Assembly (NCBI GenBank): GCA_964643355.1 | Contig: CAZXPW010000018.1 | Coordinates: 13,498 to 77,497 of the forward strand | DNA: 64,000 nucleotides | Reading direction: 5' to 3' | Origin: FEN-1350 sp964643355 | GTDB lineage: Bacteria > Planctomycetota > Phycisphaerae > Sedimentisphaerales > Anaerohalosphaeraceae | Shown here: positions 9,357-18,100 of the stretch, piece by piece | How the letters are laid out: every line of letters starts with the position of its first letter | Numbering within the stretch: position 1 is the first letter of the stretch | Notes under the pieces: generated by a model | What the model was told of the DNA's origin: nothing | The model's database searches: none | What the model saw: only the letters and a program-made list of their open reading frames with translations | Position numbers and translations under genes: made by a program

Positions 9357-12300
9357 GTCTGTTTCTCCTGTCTGGGATCAGAAGGTTTTGGATCTGGCGA
9401 TTCGTCGGCTCTGAAGGCCTTTCGTTTGGCTTTGAGCAATTGATCAATATGGGCCGCCGACGCCGGTGCGGTCTTCGGGGCCGCGGATTTGGTTTCCTCC
9501 GGTTTTGCCGTTGGTTTTTCCGCAGCGGGGACCGTCGGCGTTATCGGCATTTCGGCTTCCTTTTTCAAGTCTCCCTCGTACCGCCGACTGCGGGTGTCCA
9601 CCCGACGGCTTTGGAATTGCTCCTGCATTTTGGCGTGGGTCCGCTTGAGTTGATCCAGCATTTCGTCCGGTTTGGCGCGTCGCGCCTTGGGCCGCAACCA
9701 GCCGACGACCTTGCGCCGAATCGCGACAATATCCAACGCCACCCGCCGTACCGCCACATCCAGCAAGAACACCGCCATCCATGTGCCCATCAGCCAGGGC
9801 GCGATCGGCAGTTGGGTCTGAGGATACTTCAGCCCCGACTTTTCAAAGGGATTCATCTGCGGATCCTCGAGGTTCAGGACGCGGCCTCCGGTGATCGACG
9901 CCACCTCCTCCAGTAGCGGCCGGTTGTCGCGAAGATCGCGAAACTCCGGGGCAAACGGGACCGTCACCGGCGTCTGCATCAGTTGCAGCGGGCCGTCAGG
10001 CCGCTTGCGATACCGCAGATTCACCACATAGCTGCCCGCGCGGTCCGCCTGAAATCGTCCCTGGTACTGTCCCGGTCCCGATTGCGTCAACGCCAGCGGC
10101 TGGCTCTCGACCTCGGGGGTGATGACCTGCGCCTCCACCTGCGAAAGCGTCGGAATCTGTCCCTGGCTTTCCGCTGTTTCGATCAGGACCGTCACTTCCT
10201 GGCCCTGGATATCGGCTGTGATCTCGCAATCCCCGCCCTGAGCGGGTTTTCCAACCCAACGGATAATCTGTGCCCACAACGCTTCGAATCCTTCCCACGC
10301 CAACCATTTCGAGGCCCACCGTCCGTCGATGGAACTGGTAAACGCCACGGATCGCCCCAGTCCCGCTTGTCCCGCCGCCAGGATCGGATCGTCCTGGTGG
10401 CTGACGAACAGCGTCTGCGCCAGTCCGCCCTTGGGGCCGGTCAGTACATACCCATCCAGTTGCGGTGTACTCTGAATCCCCCGGATGATTTCGCTTAGAC
10501 CGAAGCTCAGCTTCGGCGTAAAGGTTTCCTCGAAGATCAGGGCGCGTCGAACCACCTGCGCTTCCTTGATGAAGATCTGCGGCAACTGTTGTGGATCGGC
10601 CACATTGTAGAACCGTCCGCCCGTCGTCTGCGCGATCGTCATCATCTTCTGAAGGTCGCCGGGATTATGCGGAAAGACTGCCACGCACGAACAAGTGATC
10701 CCCGCCTCCTTGTACTGCATCAGCAGCGGAAGGGGGGGCAAAGCCGGATCGCTGTCGCTGATCATGATGACATGTTTCTGCGACGCGTCGCTTTTGACCA
10801 GCGCGTTGTAGGCCGCCGCCATCGGCGGCCCGAAGTCCGGCATATCGCCCATTTGCATCTGTTCGATGGAATTGAGGATCGCCGTTTTGTCGCCCACCTC
10901 CGAAAACGGATGCACCCATCGCGATTCTCCCGCCTGCCAGCCATAATCCAACACCCCCGCCAGGTCCTGCCGGCTCAGGGCCTTGACCGCCGCCATCGCC
11001 ACTCGCTTGCCCCAGAGGTTTCCGTTGGGCATCTCGCAGGCGTGCATCACCAGCGCCAGGGCTCCCTTGGGCATTTGCTTTTTCTGCGGAGGATCGCAAT
11101 CCACCGGCAACACCTGCGTCACCGGAGAACCGATCCAGCCGCCGGCGCCGAACGACCGGTCCCCGCCGGTCATAACCAGCCCGCCGCCCATCTCCGTCAC
11201 ATACCGTGCCAGCATTTCCTGCTGTTGATACGAAAAACTGCCGCACTCGGTGTTGACCAGGATCACCGCATCGGAGTCCATCAGCCGCGCCATCGAATCC
11301 GGCATCTCGGCCGCCGGGATCAGTCGTGCGTCAATTTGTCGGTTCTTCAGGATGGTCGCCAGATTCGCGCCGGCGGTTCCCTGAGAATCCACGATCAGCA
11401 CATGTCCCGGCCCGGCGACAAAGGTCATCGCCGTCGCGCGGTTATTCTCCGATACCCCGTCTTCCCCCGGATCGTCGGGGATGAATGTGGCTTTGAACTC
11501 GTGCATTCCCCGCGTGCCAACCGGGATTGAGATCGTCTTGACATTGGTCCCCGGCTGCAGCTCGATTGCCGCGCCCAATTCGTTACTATCCGGGTCCAGA
11601 TCGACCGGAGAATCGTTCATGGTCAAGAGTAGCCGCCCTTTGCCGGATATTGTGCTGTGCAGAATAAACCGTAGCGAGATCGTCTCGCCGCTTCGGGCCC
11701 GGACCGGACCGGCCAATCGCTGAAAGACAACTTCCTTCGAATGCTCATACTCCACCGGCACCACATCGATGGGGATTTGGTTGCTGGCCGCGATCCGCGC
11801 CGCCTCTTTCAAATTGCCGGCCGTCTCGTTGCCGTCGCTTAAGAGGACAATCCGCGTGGCCGTGTCCGGGGGGGCGATTGCCATCGCCATCTGCACGCCG
11901 TCGGCCAGCCGCGACTGCGTTCCCAGAAGCGTCGTGTTCCGCTGGCGGATCTCCATCGCATTGGCTCCCAGCGCCGAGATGCTCGCCGCCTCGGCGATAT
12001 CCACCACTGCCAGCCGATCCATGGTTCCGGCGGTGTCGGACGACGCAGGCGCGGTAACCAATTTTGTTTCCAGTGCCGCCAGGTGTTGATCCAAAAGGTC
12101 CGGATGAATCGACTGGCTCCGGTCGATCACCGCCACAACCGTCACATGTTCGTTCCGCTGCGCGACCATCAGCCGCGCTAAAAGCATAACCAGCAACAAA
12201 ATTCCGACACAGCGGAGAGTGATCGCGACATACCGCCGCACCGTTCCCAGCGAGGTCATCGAGCGCAACCCCATCCACGCCGCCGGCACCGCCAACAGCG

Positions 12301-12361
12301 CCAGGGCCAGCCACCAGGGCTGCGCAAAATAAATCGAAATGCTCGCGATCAGAGTTGCCAT
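9353..12361 (-). CDS. Membrane protein with vWA and glutamine-amidotransferase-like domains
   Basis: 1002 residues. Two N-terminal helices (~12-30 and 46-65), then a vWA domain with MIDAS DRSQS near residue 80. A GATase1-like segment follows (region of EMGGGLVMTGGDRSFGAGGW, ~390-410), then a second vWA-like stretch (VIMISDSDPALPPLP), a beta-rich region and a C-terminal helix (~842-865). The cytoplasmic tail of about 130 residues is basic and then Lys/Ala/Pro-rich. This architecture recurs in planctomycete MoxR operons. The start overlaps the permease-NHL gene by 13 bases and the stop overlaps moxR by 4 bases. No catalytic triad could be confirmed, so an enzymatic role is doubtful. Confidence 0.85.
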   Translation of the reverse strand: MATLIASISIYFAQPWWLALALLAVPAAWMGLRSMTSLGTVRRYVAITLRCVGILLLVMLLARLMVAQRNEHVTVVAVIDRSQSIHPDLLDQHLAALETKLVTAPASSDTAGTMDRLAVVDIAEAASISALGANAMEIRQRNTTLLGTQSRLADGVQMAMAIAPPDTATRIVLLSDGNETAGNLKEAARIAASNQIPIDVVPVEYEHSKEVVFQRLAGPVRARSGETISLRFILHSTISGKGRLLLTMNDSPVDLDPDSNELGAAIELQPGTNVKTISIPVGTRGMHEFKATFIPDDPGEDGVSENNRATAMTFVAGPGHVLIVDSQGTAGANLATILKNRQIDARLIPAAEMPDSMARLMDSDAVILVNTECGSFSYQQQEMLARYVTEMGGGLVMTGGDRSFGAGGWIGSPVTQVLPVDCDPPQKKQMPKGALALVMHACEMPNGNLWGKRVAMAAVKALSRQDLAGVLDYGWQAGESRWVHPFSEVGDKTAILNSIEQMQMGDMPDFGPPMAAAYNALVKSDASQKHVIMISDSDPALPPLPLLMQYKEAGITCSCVAVFPHNPGDLQKMMTIAQTTGGRFYNVADPQQLPQIFIKEAQVVRRALIFEETFTPKLSFGLSEIIRGIQSTPQLDGYVLTGPKGGLAQTLFVSHQDDPILAAGQAGLGRSVAFTSSIDGRWASKWLAWEGFEALWAQIIRWVGKPAQGGDCEITADIQGQEVTVLIETAESQGQIPTLSQVEAQVITPEVESQPLALTQSGPGQYQGRFQADRAGSYVVNLRYRKRPDGPLQLMQTPVTVPFAPEFRDLRDNRPLLEEVASITGGRVLNLEDPQMNPFEKSGLKYPQTQLPIAPWLMGTWMAVFLLDVAVRRVALDIVAIRRKVVGWLRPKARRAKPDEMLDQLKRTHAKMQEQFQSRRVDTRSRRYEGDLKKEAEMPITPTVPAAEKPTAKPEETKSAAPKTAPASAAHIDQLLKAKRKAFRADESPDPKPSDPRQEKQT

Positions 12362-14793
12362 ATCTGGATTCGATCGTTTCCCGCATCGACCACAAATGCC
12401 CGCCTGCGAGGGTCAACGGCCACGCCCCACGGATACGCCAGTTGTCCGAGTTGACGGCCCGGCCCGCCGTACACTGCGATGCTTTCTCCGGCCGCGTTGA
12501 ACACCTGGATCCGGTTGTTGCCGTATTCGCATACGACCAGATCGCCGTTGCCGCAAAGAGCCAGTCCATAGGGGTACCGCATCTGGCCCGGCTCGCGACC
12601 AATCCGCCCGATGGACCGCAGCCATTTTCCGTCGAGGTCATACACCTCGATCCTGTGATTGCACGCGTCGGCCACATACAGGATTTGTTTGTCCGCGTCG
12701 ATTGCCATCGCCTGCGGTCGAGAAAACTGCCCGGGCTCGGCGCCCGGACTTCCAAAGCTGCCGAGAAACCGGTGATCGCGGTCGAAGACGCTGATCCGGT
12801 CGTGACCGCCGTATTCGCTTACGAAGATCCGTCCGTCCGGCGCGAAGGCGACATCCGTCGGGTAGATAAACTGTCCGTCGCCTTCGCCGAATTCTCCGAA
12901 CGACGAAACGATTTGTCCTTCGGGCGAGAAGATTGCCACGCGATAGTAATGCGTGTCGGCCACATACAGCCGGCCGTCGGGCGCGACGCTTAATCCGACG
13001 GGTTTGCCGGATTCGATCCGCGGCATCTGCGACATTCCCAGCCATCGTCCGTCGGGATCAAACCGCTGAATCCGTCCGGTTTTATCGACGACGAACAACT
13101 GGTGGCCGTCATAGTCAATTCCTCGTGGATACACAAAATCGCCATCGCCGCGCCCCGTTCGTCCGAAACCGCCCACCACCTTCGGTTCTCCCGCGGAACG
13201 CATCTGCCAGCACCCCGTCATCGTCAGCAGGACAAAGATGGACGCTGTCGCGGCGGTTCGGCGAATCGCCGCGCGACGAAACCATTGGCTCACGATCAGG
13301 CCCAGAAACCCGAAAGTCGTCACGAGGATCAGGCACGAGGCAATCACCTGCTGCTCCCGCGCGTAATGCATCTGGTTGAGCAACCGCTGCGCGAAATTCG
13401 GAACGCCCGCAGGCAGCAGAATCATCGTCGCTCCCAGTTCCGTCATGCTCAGCATCATCACCACAAGCATAGTGCCCGCAGCGACGGGGGCTGTATGCGG
13501 CCAGATGACCCGACGCCATCGCTGAAATCTTGCGGCCCCATCGGCCTGGGCCATTTCCAATAAATCCCCCATCCGGGCGCAACGAAGCAGCCGCAGCAGG
13601 ATCAGGGCGACTCCGGCATACCGGCCGGTCTGTCCCAATGCGACGATCCAGATACTTTGCCGCAAGCCCTCGCCCCAGGGACCCGACGAAACCAGCGACA
13701 ACAATCCCGACGCCAGCAGCGCTCCGGGAAGCAGCATCGCCAGATAGATCGTCGTCTCCATCGTCAGGACCGAACGGGATGGACCCGGTCGATCCTTCAT
13801 CCTCATGATTCCGATTGCGATGATCAGCGTCATCGCCGCCGTCGTCGCGGCGATTGCCAGCGATCCCACCAGGTCGTCGGTATGCAGCCGAAGGATATCC
13901 AGCAAGGCCGTGCCCTCGCGGATGGATCCGGCCAGTAAGACCACGGGACAAATAAACGATAATACGATTAAAAAACTCCAGATTTTCCAATATAAGAATC
14001 CCGCCGAGGATGTCTTCCGTCGAGGGGCGGGCGAGCTGCCCGGTTGTCCGATGCGATTCAGCGATACCGCCGTTACCAGGGCAAGCGCGATCGCCGGCAG
14101 CGAATAACCCGCCGGTATCGTCGCCGATCCCGTCATTTCATACATCAATGCCAATTCGGTGCCGACCGTTTGAACGCCCGACAAATGAAAAGTCGCATAG
14201 TCCGACATCGCCAGCATCAGGCAAACGCCGAATGCCAGGATCGCCGGGCGCGCCAGGATCGGCCCCACGATTCGTCGTCGGATCGTCCACGCGTCCGCCT
14301 CCGTTTGTGCCAATTCGATCATATCGGGATCCATTCGGCGCCATCCCTGGCAACAAAACAAACCCGCCAGCGGCCAATACCACGCGATCTGAACCAGGGT
14401 TCCCGTCAGAGTCGCCGTCCATCGGGCCAGTTCGGCGTTTGTCGCAAGGGTTCGGCCGATCGCCGTCGTGGGGCTCAATAACAACGACCAGGCGTAATAC
14501 AGCGCGTGTTGCGGTAACGCCAACGGCAGGATAAACAGCGCCAATACCCATCCACGATTGGATGAATTTGCCAGGACTTTTCCCGCCGGTATCCCCAGAA
14601 CGACGGCCGCCAGCGCGATCAATGCCGACAGGCCCAGGGTCCGACCCCATACGGAGGCGATTCGACCAGCCGAGGAAAATTCCGTACTCGGACCCGTTTG
14701 GAGGACCGCGTAAATAAGTGGGATGGCGACCGTCAATAACCACAAGAAAAAAGCCGCTCCGATCCAGAGGATGTCACACGGGCTTCGCCTCAA
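12349..14793 (-). CDS. Ferric/thiamine-type ABC permease fused to an NHL-repeat propeller
   Basis: 814 residues in one uninterrupted frame. Residues 1-508 are a complete two-domain FbpB-like permease with both cytoplasmic EAA loops (ELAQTEADAW..., ~160-180, and EMAQADGAARF..., ~413-433), the sites that normally touch the ATPase. Then comes an additional hydrophobic segment (513-526) ending in LLTMTGC, which looks like a lipobox with Cys528, and a domain of about six NHL repeats (VAPDGRLYVADTHYYR, VAFAPDGRIFVSEY and similar) to the C-terminus. An in-frame GTG at codon 501 (13293) could start a separate NHL lipoprotein, but no ribosome-binding site precedes it. The start overlaps the stop of the binding-protein gene by 4 bases. 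The propeller would sit outside the membrane. Confidence 0.85.
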   Translation of the reverse strand: MRRSPCDILWIGAAFFLWLLTVAIPLIYAVLQTGPSTEFSSAGRIASVWGRTLGLSALIALAAVVLGIPAGKVLANSSNRGWVLALFILPLALPQHALYYAWSLLLSPTTAIGRTLATNAELARWTATLTGTLVQIAWYWPLAGLFCCQGWRRMDPDMIELAQTEADAWTIRRRIVGPILARPAILAFGVCLMLAMSDYATFHLSGVQTVGTELALMYEMTGSATIPAGYSLPAIALALVTAVSLNRIGQPGSSPAPRRKTSSAGFLYWKIWSFLIVLSFICPVVLLAGSIREGTALLDILRLHTDDLVGSLAIAATTAAMTLIIAIGIMRMKDRPGPSRSVLTMETTIYLAMLLPGALLASGLLSLVSSGPWGEGLRQSIWIVALGQTGRYAGVALILLRLLRCARMGDLLEMAQADGAARFQRWRRVIWPHTAPVAAGTMLVVMMLSMTELGATMILLPAGVPNFAQRLLNQMHYAREQQVIASCLILVTTFGFLGLIVSQWFRRAAIRRTAATASIFVLLTMTGCWQMRSAGEPKVVGGFGRTGRGDGDFVYPRGIDYDGHQLFVVDKTGRIQRFDPDGRWLGMSQMPRIESGKPVGLSVAPDGRLYVADTHYYRVAIFSPEGQIVSSFGEFGEGDGQFIYPTDVAFAPDGRIFVSEYGGHDRISVFDRDHRFLGSFGSPGAEPGQFSRPQAMAIDADKQILYVADACNHRIEVYDLDGKWLRSIGRIGREPGQMRYPYGLALCGNGDLVVCEYGNNRIQVFNAAGESIAVYGGPGRQLGQLAYPWGVAVDPRRRAFVVDAGNDRIQIWQL

Positions 14794-15812
14794 TCGAAGA
14801 CCTCCTCAACGATCTTCAGGGCCGTCGGCAGGGTCTCCGCCACGGCCGCGTAGTCAACCGCTATCGGATCCGCAATCGCGTACTTCTGCTCCTCGGGCTC
14901 GGTCGCCGCCCGCACCGGCCAGTTGTGCGAGTCGCTGGCCAGGAGCATCCGTTCACACGGGCCGCCGAGCAAAAATGCCATCAGCATGTCCGCATGGGCC
15001 GGATTCGGTCCCCCCTTGACTTTTGCCGCCGTATTCGGAATCGCCAGAGTCCCCTTGCCGTTTCGCCGCAGCGGCTCCATGGCGACCGGCCAGCCGTTGC
15101 GAATACCCGCATAGACATCGTCGGTGTCCGTCAGGCAAATATCGGCCTGGCCGGTCCCGACCATCCGCACCGCCACGCTGTTGCCTTCGACCAGCCGCAC
15201 GGCGTTGGCCTTGAGACCCTGGAGGAAATTCGTCGCCTTCTCCGTTCCGTATTCGACAAACCAACTGGCCACATCGCCGCCGGTGGTTCCGCGGCTGGGT
15301 CGGGCCATGACGATTCTTCCTTTCCATTTCGCATCCAGTAAATCTTCTAAAGATTTCGGCGCCTCATCCTTCGTCACCCGTCCGGTGTGATAGCCGATCG
15401 CCCGTCCGCGAAGACCCAATCCAAACCAGCGACCTTCCGGATCCCGGAACAAGGTCGGCCAGTCTTTTGTCGTCGGTCCGGAGTAAGACGCAAGCAGTCC
15501 CTCGTTGGCCAATTGAATCGTGTAGAAAATTTCTCCGGACCAGAACACATCCGCGGCCGGACGGTTGGCCTCCGCCCGCAATTTTTGCACAAGGCCGACC
15601 GTTTTGCTGGCCTCGGTGTCAAATCGCGCCGCGACACGAATCCCGCTTTGTTGTTCGAACGCCGCCAAAATCGGCTCGGCCACTTCTTGATCGACCGAAC
15701 AATAGACCACGACCTTCCGATCGGCGGGGGCCGGTCGTCCGCATCCCGCCCATGCGACAACAATTCCCGCAATAACGAGTCCGATCCGCGCTGCCTTGCA
15801 CGGATGTTTCAT
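14790..15812 (-). CDS. Extracellular solute-binding lipoprotein, ferric-ion (FbpA/AfuA) type
   Basis: 340 residues. Lipoprotein signal ending AWAGC with Cys24. The mature part begins with KVVVYCSVDQEVAEPIL and continues as a class II periplasmic binding protein of the Fe3+/thiamine cluster (VFWSGEIFYTIQLANEGLL, later TDTDDVYAGIRNGWP). Start ATG 15812 has GGGAGG about 6 bases upstream. It directly precedes and overlaps the permease-NHL gene, so it is that importer's binding protein. Substrate is inferred as iron from family resemblance only. There is no FbpC-type ATPase nearby. Confidence 0.85.
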   Translation of the reverse strand: MKHPCKAARIGLVIAGIVVAWAGCGRPAPADRKVVVYCSVDQEVAEPILAAFEQQSGIRVAARFDTEASKTVGLVQKLRAEANRPAADVFWSGEIFYTIQLANEGLLASYSGPTTKDWPTLFRDPEGRWFGLGLRGRAIGYHTGRVTKDEAPKSLEDLLDAKWKGRIVMARPSRGTTGGDVASWFVEYGTEKATNFLQGLKANAVRLVEGNSVAVRMVGTGQADICLTDTDDVYAGIRNGWPVAMEPLRRNGKGTLAIPNTAAKVKGGPNPAHADMLMAFLLGGPCERMLLASDSHNWPVRAATEPEEQKYAIADPIAVDYAAVAETLPTALKIVEEVFD

Positions 15813-15835
15813 GGTAACCTCCCTGAAGAGTGAAG

Positions 15836-17500
15836 TTATTTGTCCCCCAGTTCTTCCAATTGTCCGAAATATTTCTTGACGGATTCCTCGTATTTTTGCG
15901 GGATCTGATTATCGGTGATCGCCTCCTGTGCGGCCGAACTTCCCGCCGAAACCGCTTCGCCGAACTCTCGTTTGGCCTCACCTTTGACCTGGGATCCTTT
16001 GAAATACCAGCTTGCCACGGCGGGGCCCTGACTGCTGGGTCCCTGGGCACGGGTGACCTTTGTTCCCGTCTGGCCCTCAGGGTCGGAATCACGAAATCCA
16101 TACCCCTGTCCCGGCCCGCCGGTTCCCGACCCGCGTCGATTGGACGCTCCTTCCTTCCACGGGGATTGGCCACCTTGGCCCTGGCACATCCCTTCGCCGA
16201 GGCACTGCATCGCCGCATAAATCTCCTTGAGCGTCGCCTCGCTGAGTTTGATCTGTTGCTGCATCGAATCCAGCGCGTTTAACTGTGCCGCCAGCGTCTC
16301 CAGATCCTCTCCGCCCATTCCGTCGCCGTTGACCCCGGCCGCGGCCATTGCCTGGGCCAATTGGCCGAGTTTATCGCATGCTCCCTGGCATGCCGATGCC
16401 TGCTCCAGAAGCTTTTGAATCTGTTCCGGCGTCAGTCCGAGTTTTTGCAGCGTCTGCTGTAATTGTTTGGGATCCAACTGGGCCAGCTTCTTGTCCAGTC
16501 CCATCTGATCGAGCGACTTTTCGAGATTGCTCTTATTTTGCGACAGCCCCTGAAGTTGCTTGGCCAGTTCGTTCATCTGTTGAGCCAGTTGTTTTTTCTG
16601 TTCCTCGCTGAGCTTGCTTTGCTGAAGATCCTTTTGCATCTGGTTGAGGATCTCGGCGGCTTTCTGGAACTGGCCCTTGGCCAGCGCCTGTTCAAACTGC
16701 TGCGAAAACGCATTCGCTGTCGGGCGCAATTGCCGCAATGCCGCTTCCATCGCCTCCATCGACTCCGGCTTCATTCCCGTCTGCATCTGTTTGATCTGAT
16801 CCGATAAATCGCCGAGTTTTCGGATCGCTTGTCGCTTCATCTCCTCCGGATTGGCGGCCTGGGTCGCCTGGGCAAGGTCGGTCAGATCCTCCTGCAGTTC
16901 CGATTTGCCCAGTTGTTCAAGGGCCTGCTGCACCCGCGTGGTTGTCTGGCGAATCTGGGTTTCGGCCTGCTGTTTTTGTTCGACGGCCTGCTGCATTTCT
17001 TGCTGCTGGCGCAATCGACCCAACAGGTCAACCTGCGGCACAAACAGGAAGATCAACAGCACGACCATCCAACTGGCAACGCCATATCCCCAGGGCTTTT
17101 TGAACCGGATGGGGAAATGGTCCGAGATACGAATCGATTGGGTTTTATCAATGGTTTCCTGGTATGCGGCTTGCGCAAACGGATCGTCGTGATTCTGAAT
17201 CGCCATGACCGTACTGATCCGTTCGCGAAATCGCAGCCGGTCATCAACGGCGATCGCCACCTGCATCGGTGTCGGTCGGCGGAACAACCAAATCCCCACC
17301 CAGCACAATATCCCGACCGCCGCCAGCATCCAACCGGCGGGGGGGGTGAGAGCCGATACCGCAAACAACCGCTGGATCAGGATCAGGATTCCCAGCGTCA
17401 AACCCGCAAGGGCCAGTATTCCCCCCAGCAGATTCAGCAGCAAATCCGCATTCCATCGCAACCCCGCCTGTCGAATCGCTCGCTGAATCCTTGCATGCAT
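15836..17500 (-). CDS. Gln-rich coiled-coil membrane protein, function unknown
   Basis: 554 residues from ATG 17500 (AAGGA about 8 bases upstream); the frame is open 13 codons further up but without a ribosome-binding site. Two N-terminal helices (~22-45 and 52-70) and a third near 140-160 precede a long region dominated by Gln, Glu, Lys and Leu, predicted coiled coil, with the Cys motif ACQGAC near its end. The tail is Gly/Gln/Ser-rich. The gene appears to be first in the 17.5-kb minus-strand gene run and lies 23 bases before the binding protein. Similar large coiled-coil proteins are found next to MoxR sets in planctomycetes; the role is not known. Confidence 0.75.
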   Translation of the reverse strand: MHARIQRAIRQAGLRWNADLLLNLLGGILALAGLTLGILILIQRLFAVSALTPPAGWMLAAVGILCWVGIWLFRRPTPMQVAIAVDDRLRFRERISTVMAIQNHDDPFAQAAYQETIDKTQSIRISDHFPIRFKKPWGYGVASWMVVLLIFLFVPQVDLLGRLRQQQEMQQAVEQKQQAETQIRQTTTRVQQALEQLGKSELQEDLTDLAQATQAANPEEMKRQAIRKLGDLSDQIKQMQTGMKPESMEAMEAALRQLRPTANAFSQQFEQALAKGQFQKAAEILNQMQKDLQQSKLSEEQKKQLAQQMNELAKQLQGLSQNKSNLEKSLDQMGLDKKLAQLDPKQLQQTLQKLGLTPEQIQKLLEQASACQGACDKLGQLAQAMAAAGVNGDGMGGEDLETLAAQLNALDSMQQQIKLSEATLKEIYAAMQCLGEGMCQGQGGQSPWKEGASNRRGSGTGGPGQGYGFRDSDPEGQTGTKVTRAQGPSSQGPAVASWYFKGSQVKGEAKREFGEAVSAGSSAAQEAITDNQIPQKYEESVKKYFGQLEELGDK

Positions 17501-18047
17501 CTTCCGGTCCTTTCGGTTTGTATTTTCCGAAAAATCCAACCTGCATTCGTCGTCATCTTGCGATTTCTACGCCGTCGGTCTTGCTGAAGTTCAAAACCTT
17601 CCGATGGCGATGGTTCGAACCCCTTCAGAGCACTATTGTTGCCAATCAACCCTGCTATTATAGGGGAAGCATTAAAAAAGAGCAATCTATCCTCTTATAT
17701 TCACACGATTCGGCTATGAATGAAGACGGATCTTCTTGTTTGTCGTTACAGGTTGCTCCGGACAAAAAAGAGAATTTGATCCGCCACATTTTTGCCCCAT
17801 CCCACCCTTACGGAATTCGTGCACGAATTGTACGAAATGATTTCATGGGTAAATTTACAAGTGTTTTTATAATAAAGGGTTACGGTTGTCGAGACCGTGA
17901 AAAAATAGCAAGATTGTGAAAGCGCATTTTGTACGATTATCCAAAGATGATTATAAAACGGATTTGTTATTCCATCCATTTTTCAGGGATCGAACATCAA
18001 TCCTTCAGGCGGTCATCGGGATTGTGTAATCGATAAAGAAACAACGA
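17501..18047. other. Intergenic region holding a dispersed-repeat copy
   Basis: About 550 bases between two minus-strand genes, distinctly AT-richer than the flanks. No convincing gene: the open frames on both strands are short, lack ribosome-binding sites and resemble no protein I know. It holds copy 1 of the 175-base dispersed repeat (17802-17975). The promoter of the long minus-strand run should lie in 17501-17800, but no clear -35/-10 pair was picked out. Confidence 0.6.
17802..17975. repeat. Dispersed intergenic repeat, copy 1
   Basis: Shares ordered blocks with 43815-43988 at nearly constant spacing: CCACCCT, CGTGCAC, a CGAGACC block, AAAAATAGCA, GTGAAAGCGCA, TTGTACGA and GATTTG-TATTCC. 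Distances between blocks agree to within one base although the sequence between them has drifted. This copy contains a perfect 16-bp palindrome, AATTCGTGCACGAATT. Neither copy encodes an intact protein. Confidence 0.65.
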
Positions 18048-18076
18048 GGGCGGAACGAATACTGCTCGCGCCGCCC
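18048..18076 (-). terminator. Probable terminator of the propeller-protein gene
   Basis: On the minus strand GGGCGG and CCGCCC form a 6-bp stem with a 17-base loop just after the stop at 18101, followed by a T-rich stretch. Stem is short for its loop, hence moderate confidence. Confidence 0.45.
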
Positions 18077-18100
18077 CCGATTCATGAACAACAAAGAATA

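Noticed and set aside
13291..13293. Separate NHL lipoprotein starting at GTG 13293
   Set aside because: The lipobox-like sequence fits, but there is no ribosome-binding site and no stop for the permease, so a fusion is the simpler reading.
17491..17919. 142-codon plus-strand frame after the coiled-coil gene
   Set aside because: Overlaps the gene start and the dispersed repeat; no ribosome-binding site, unlikely residue composition.
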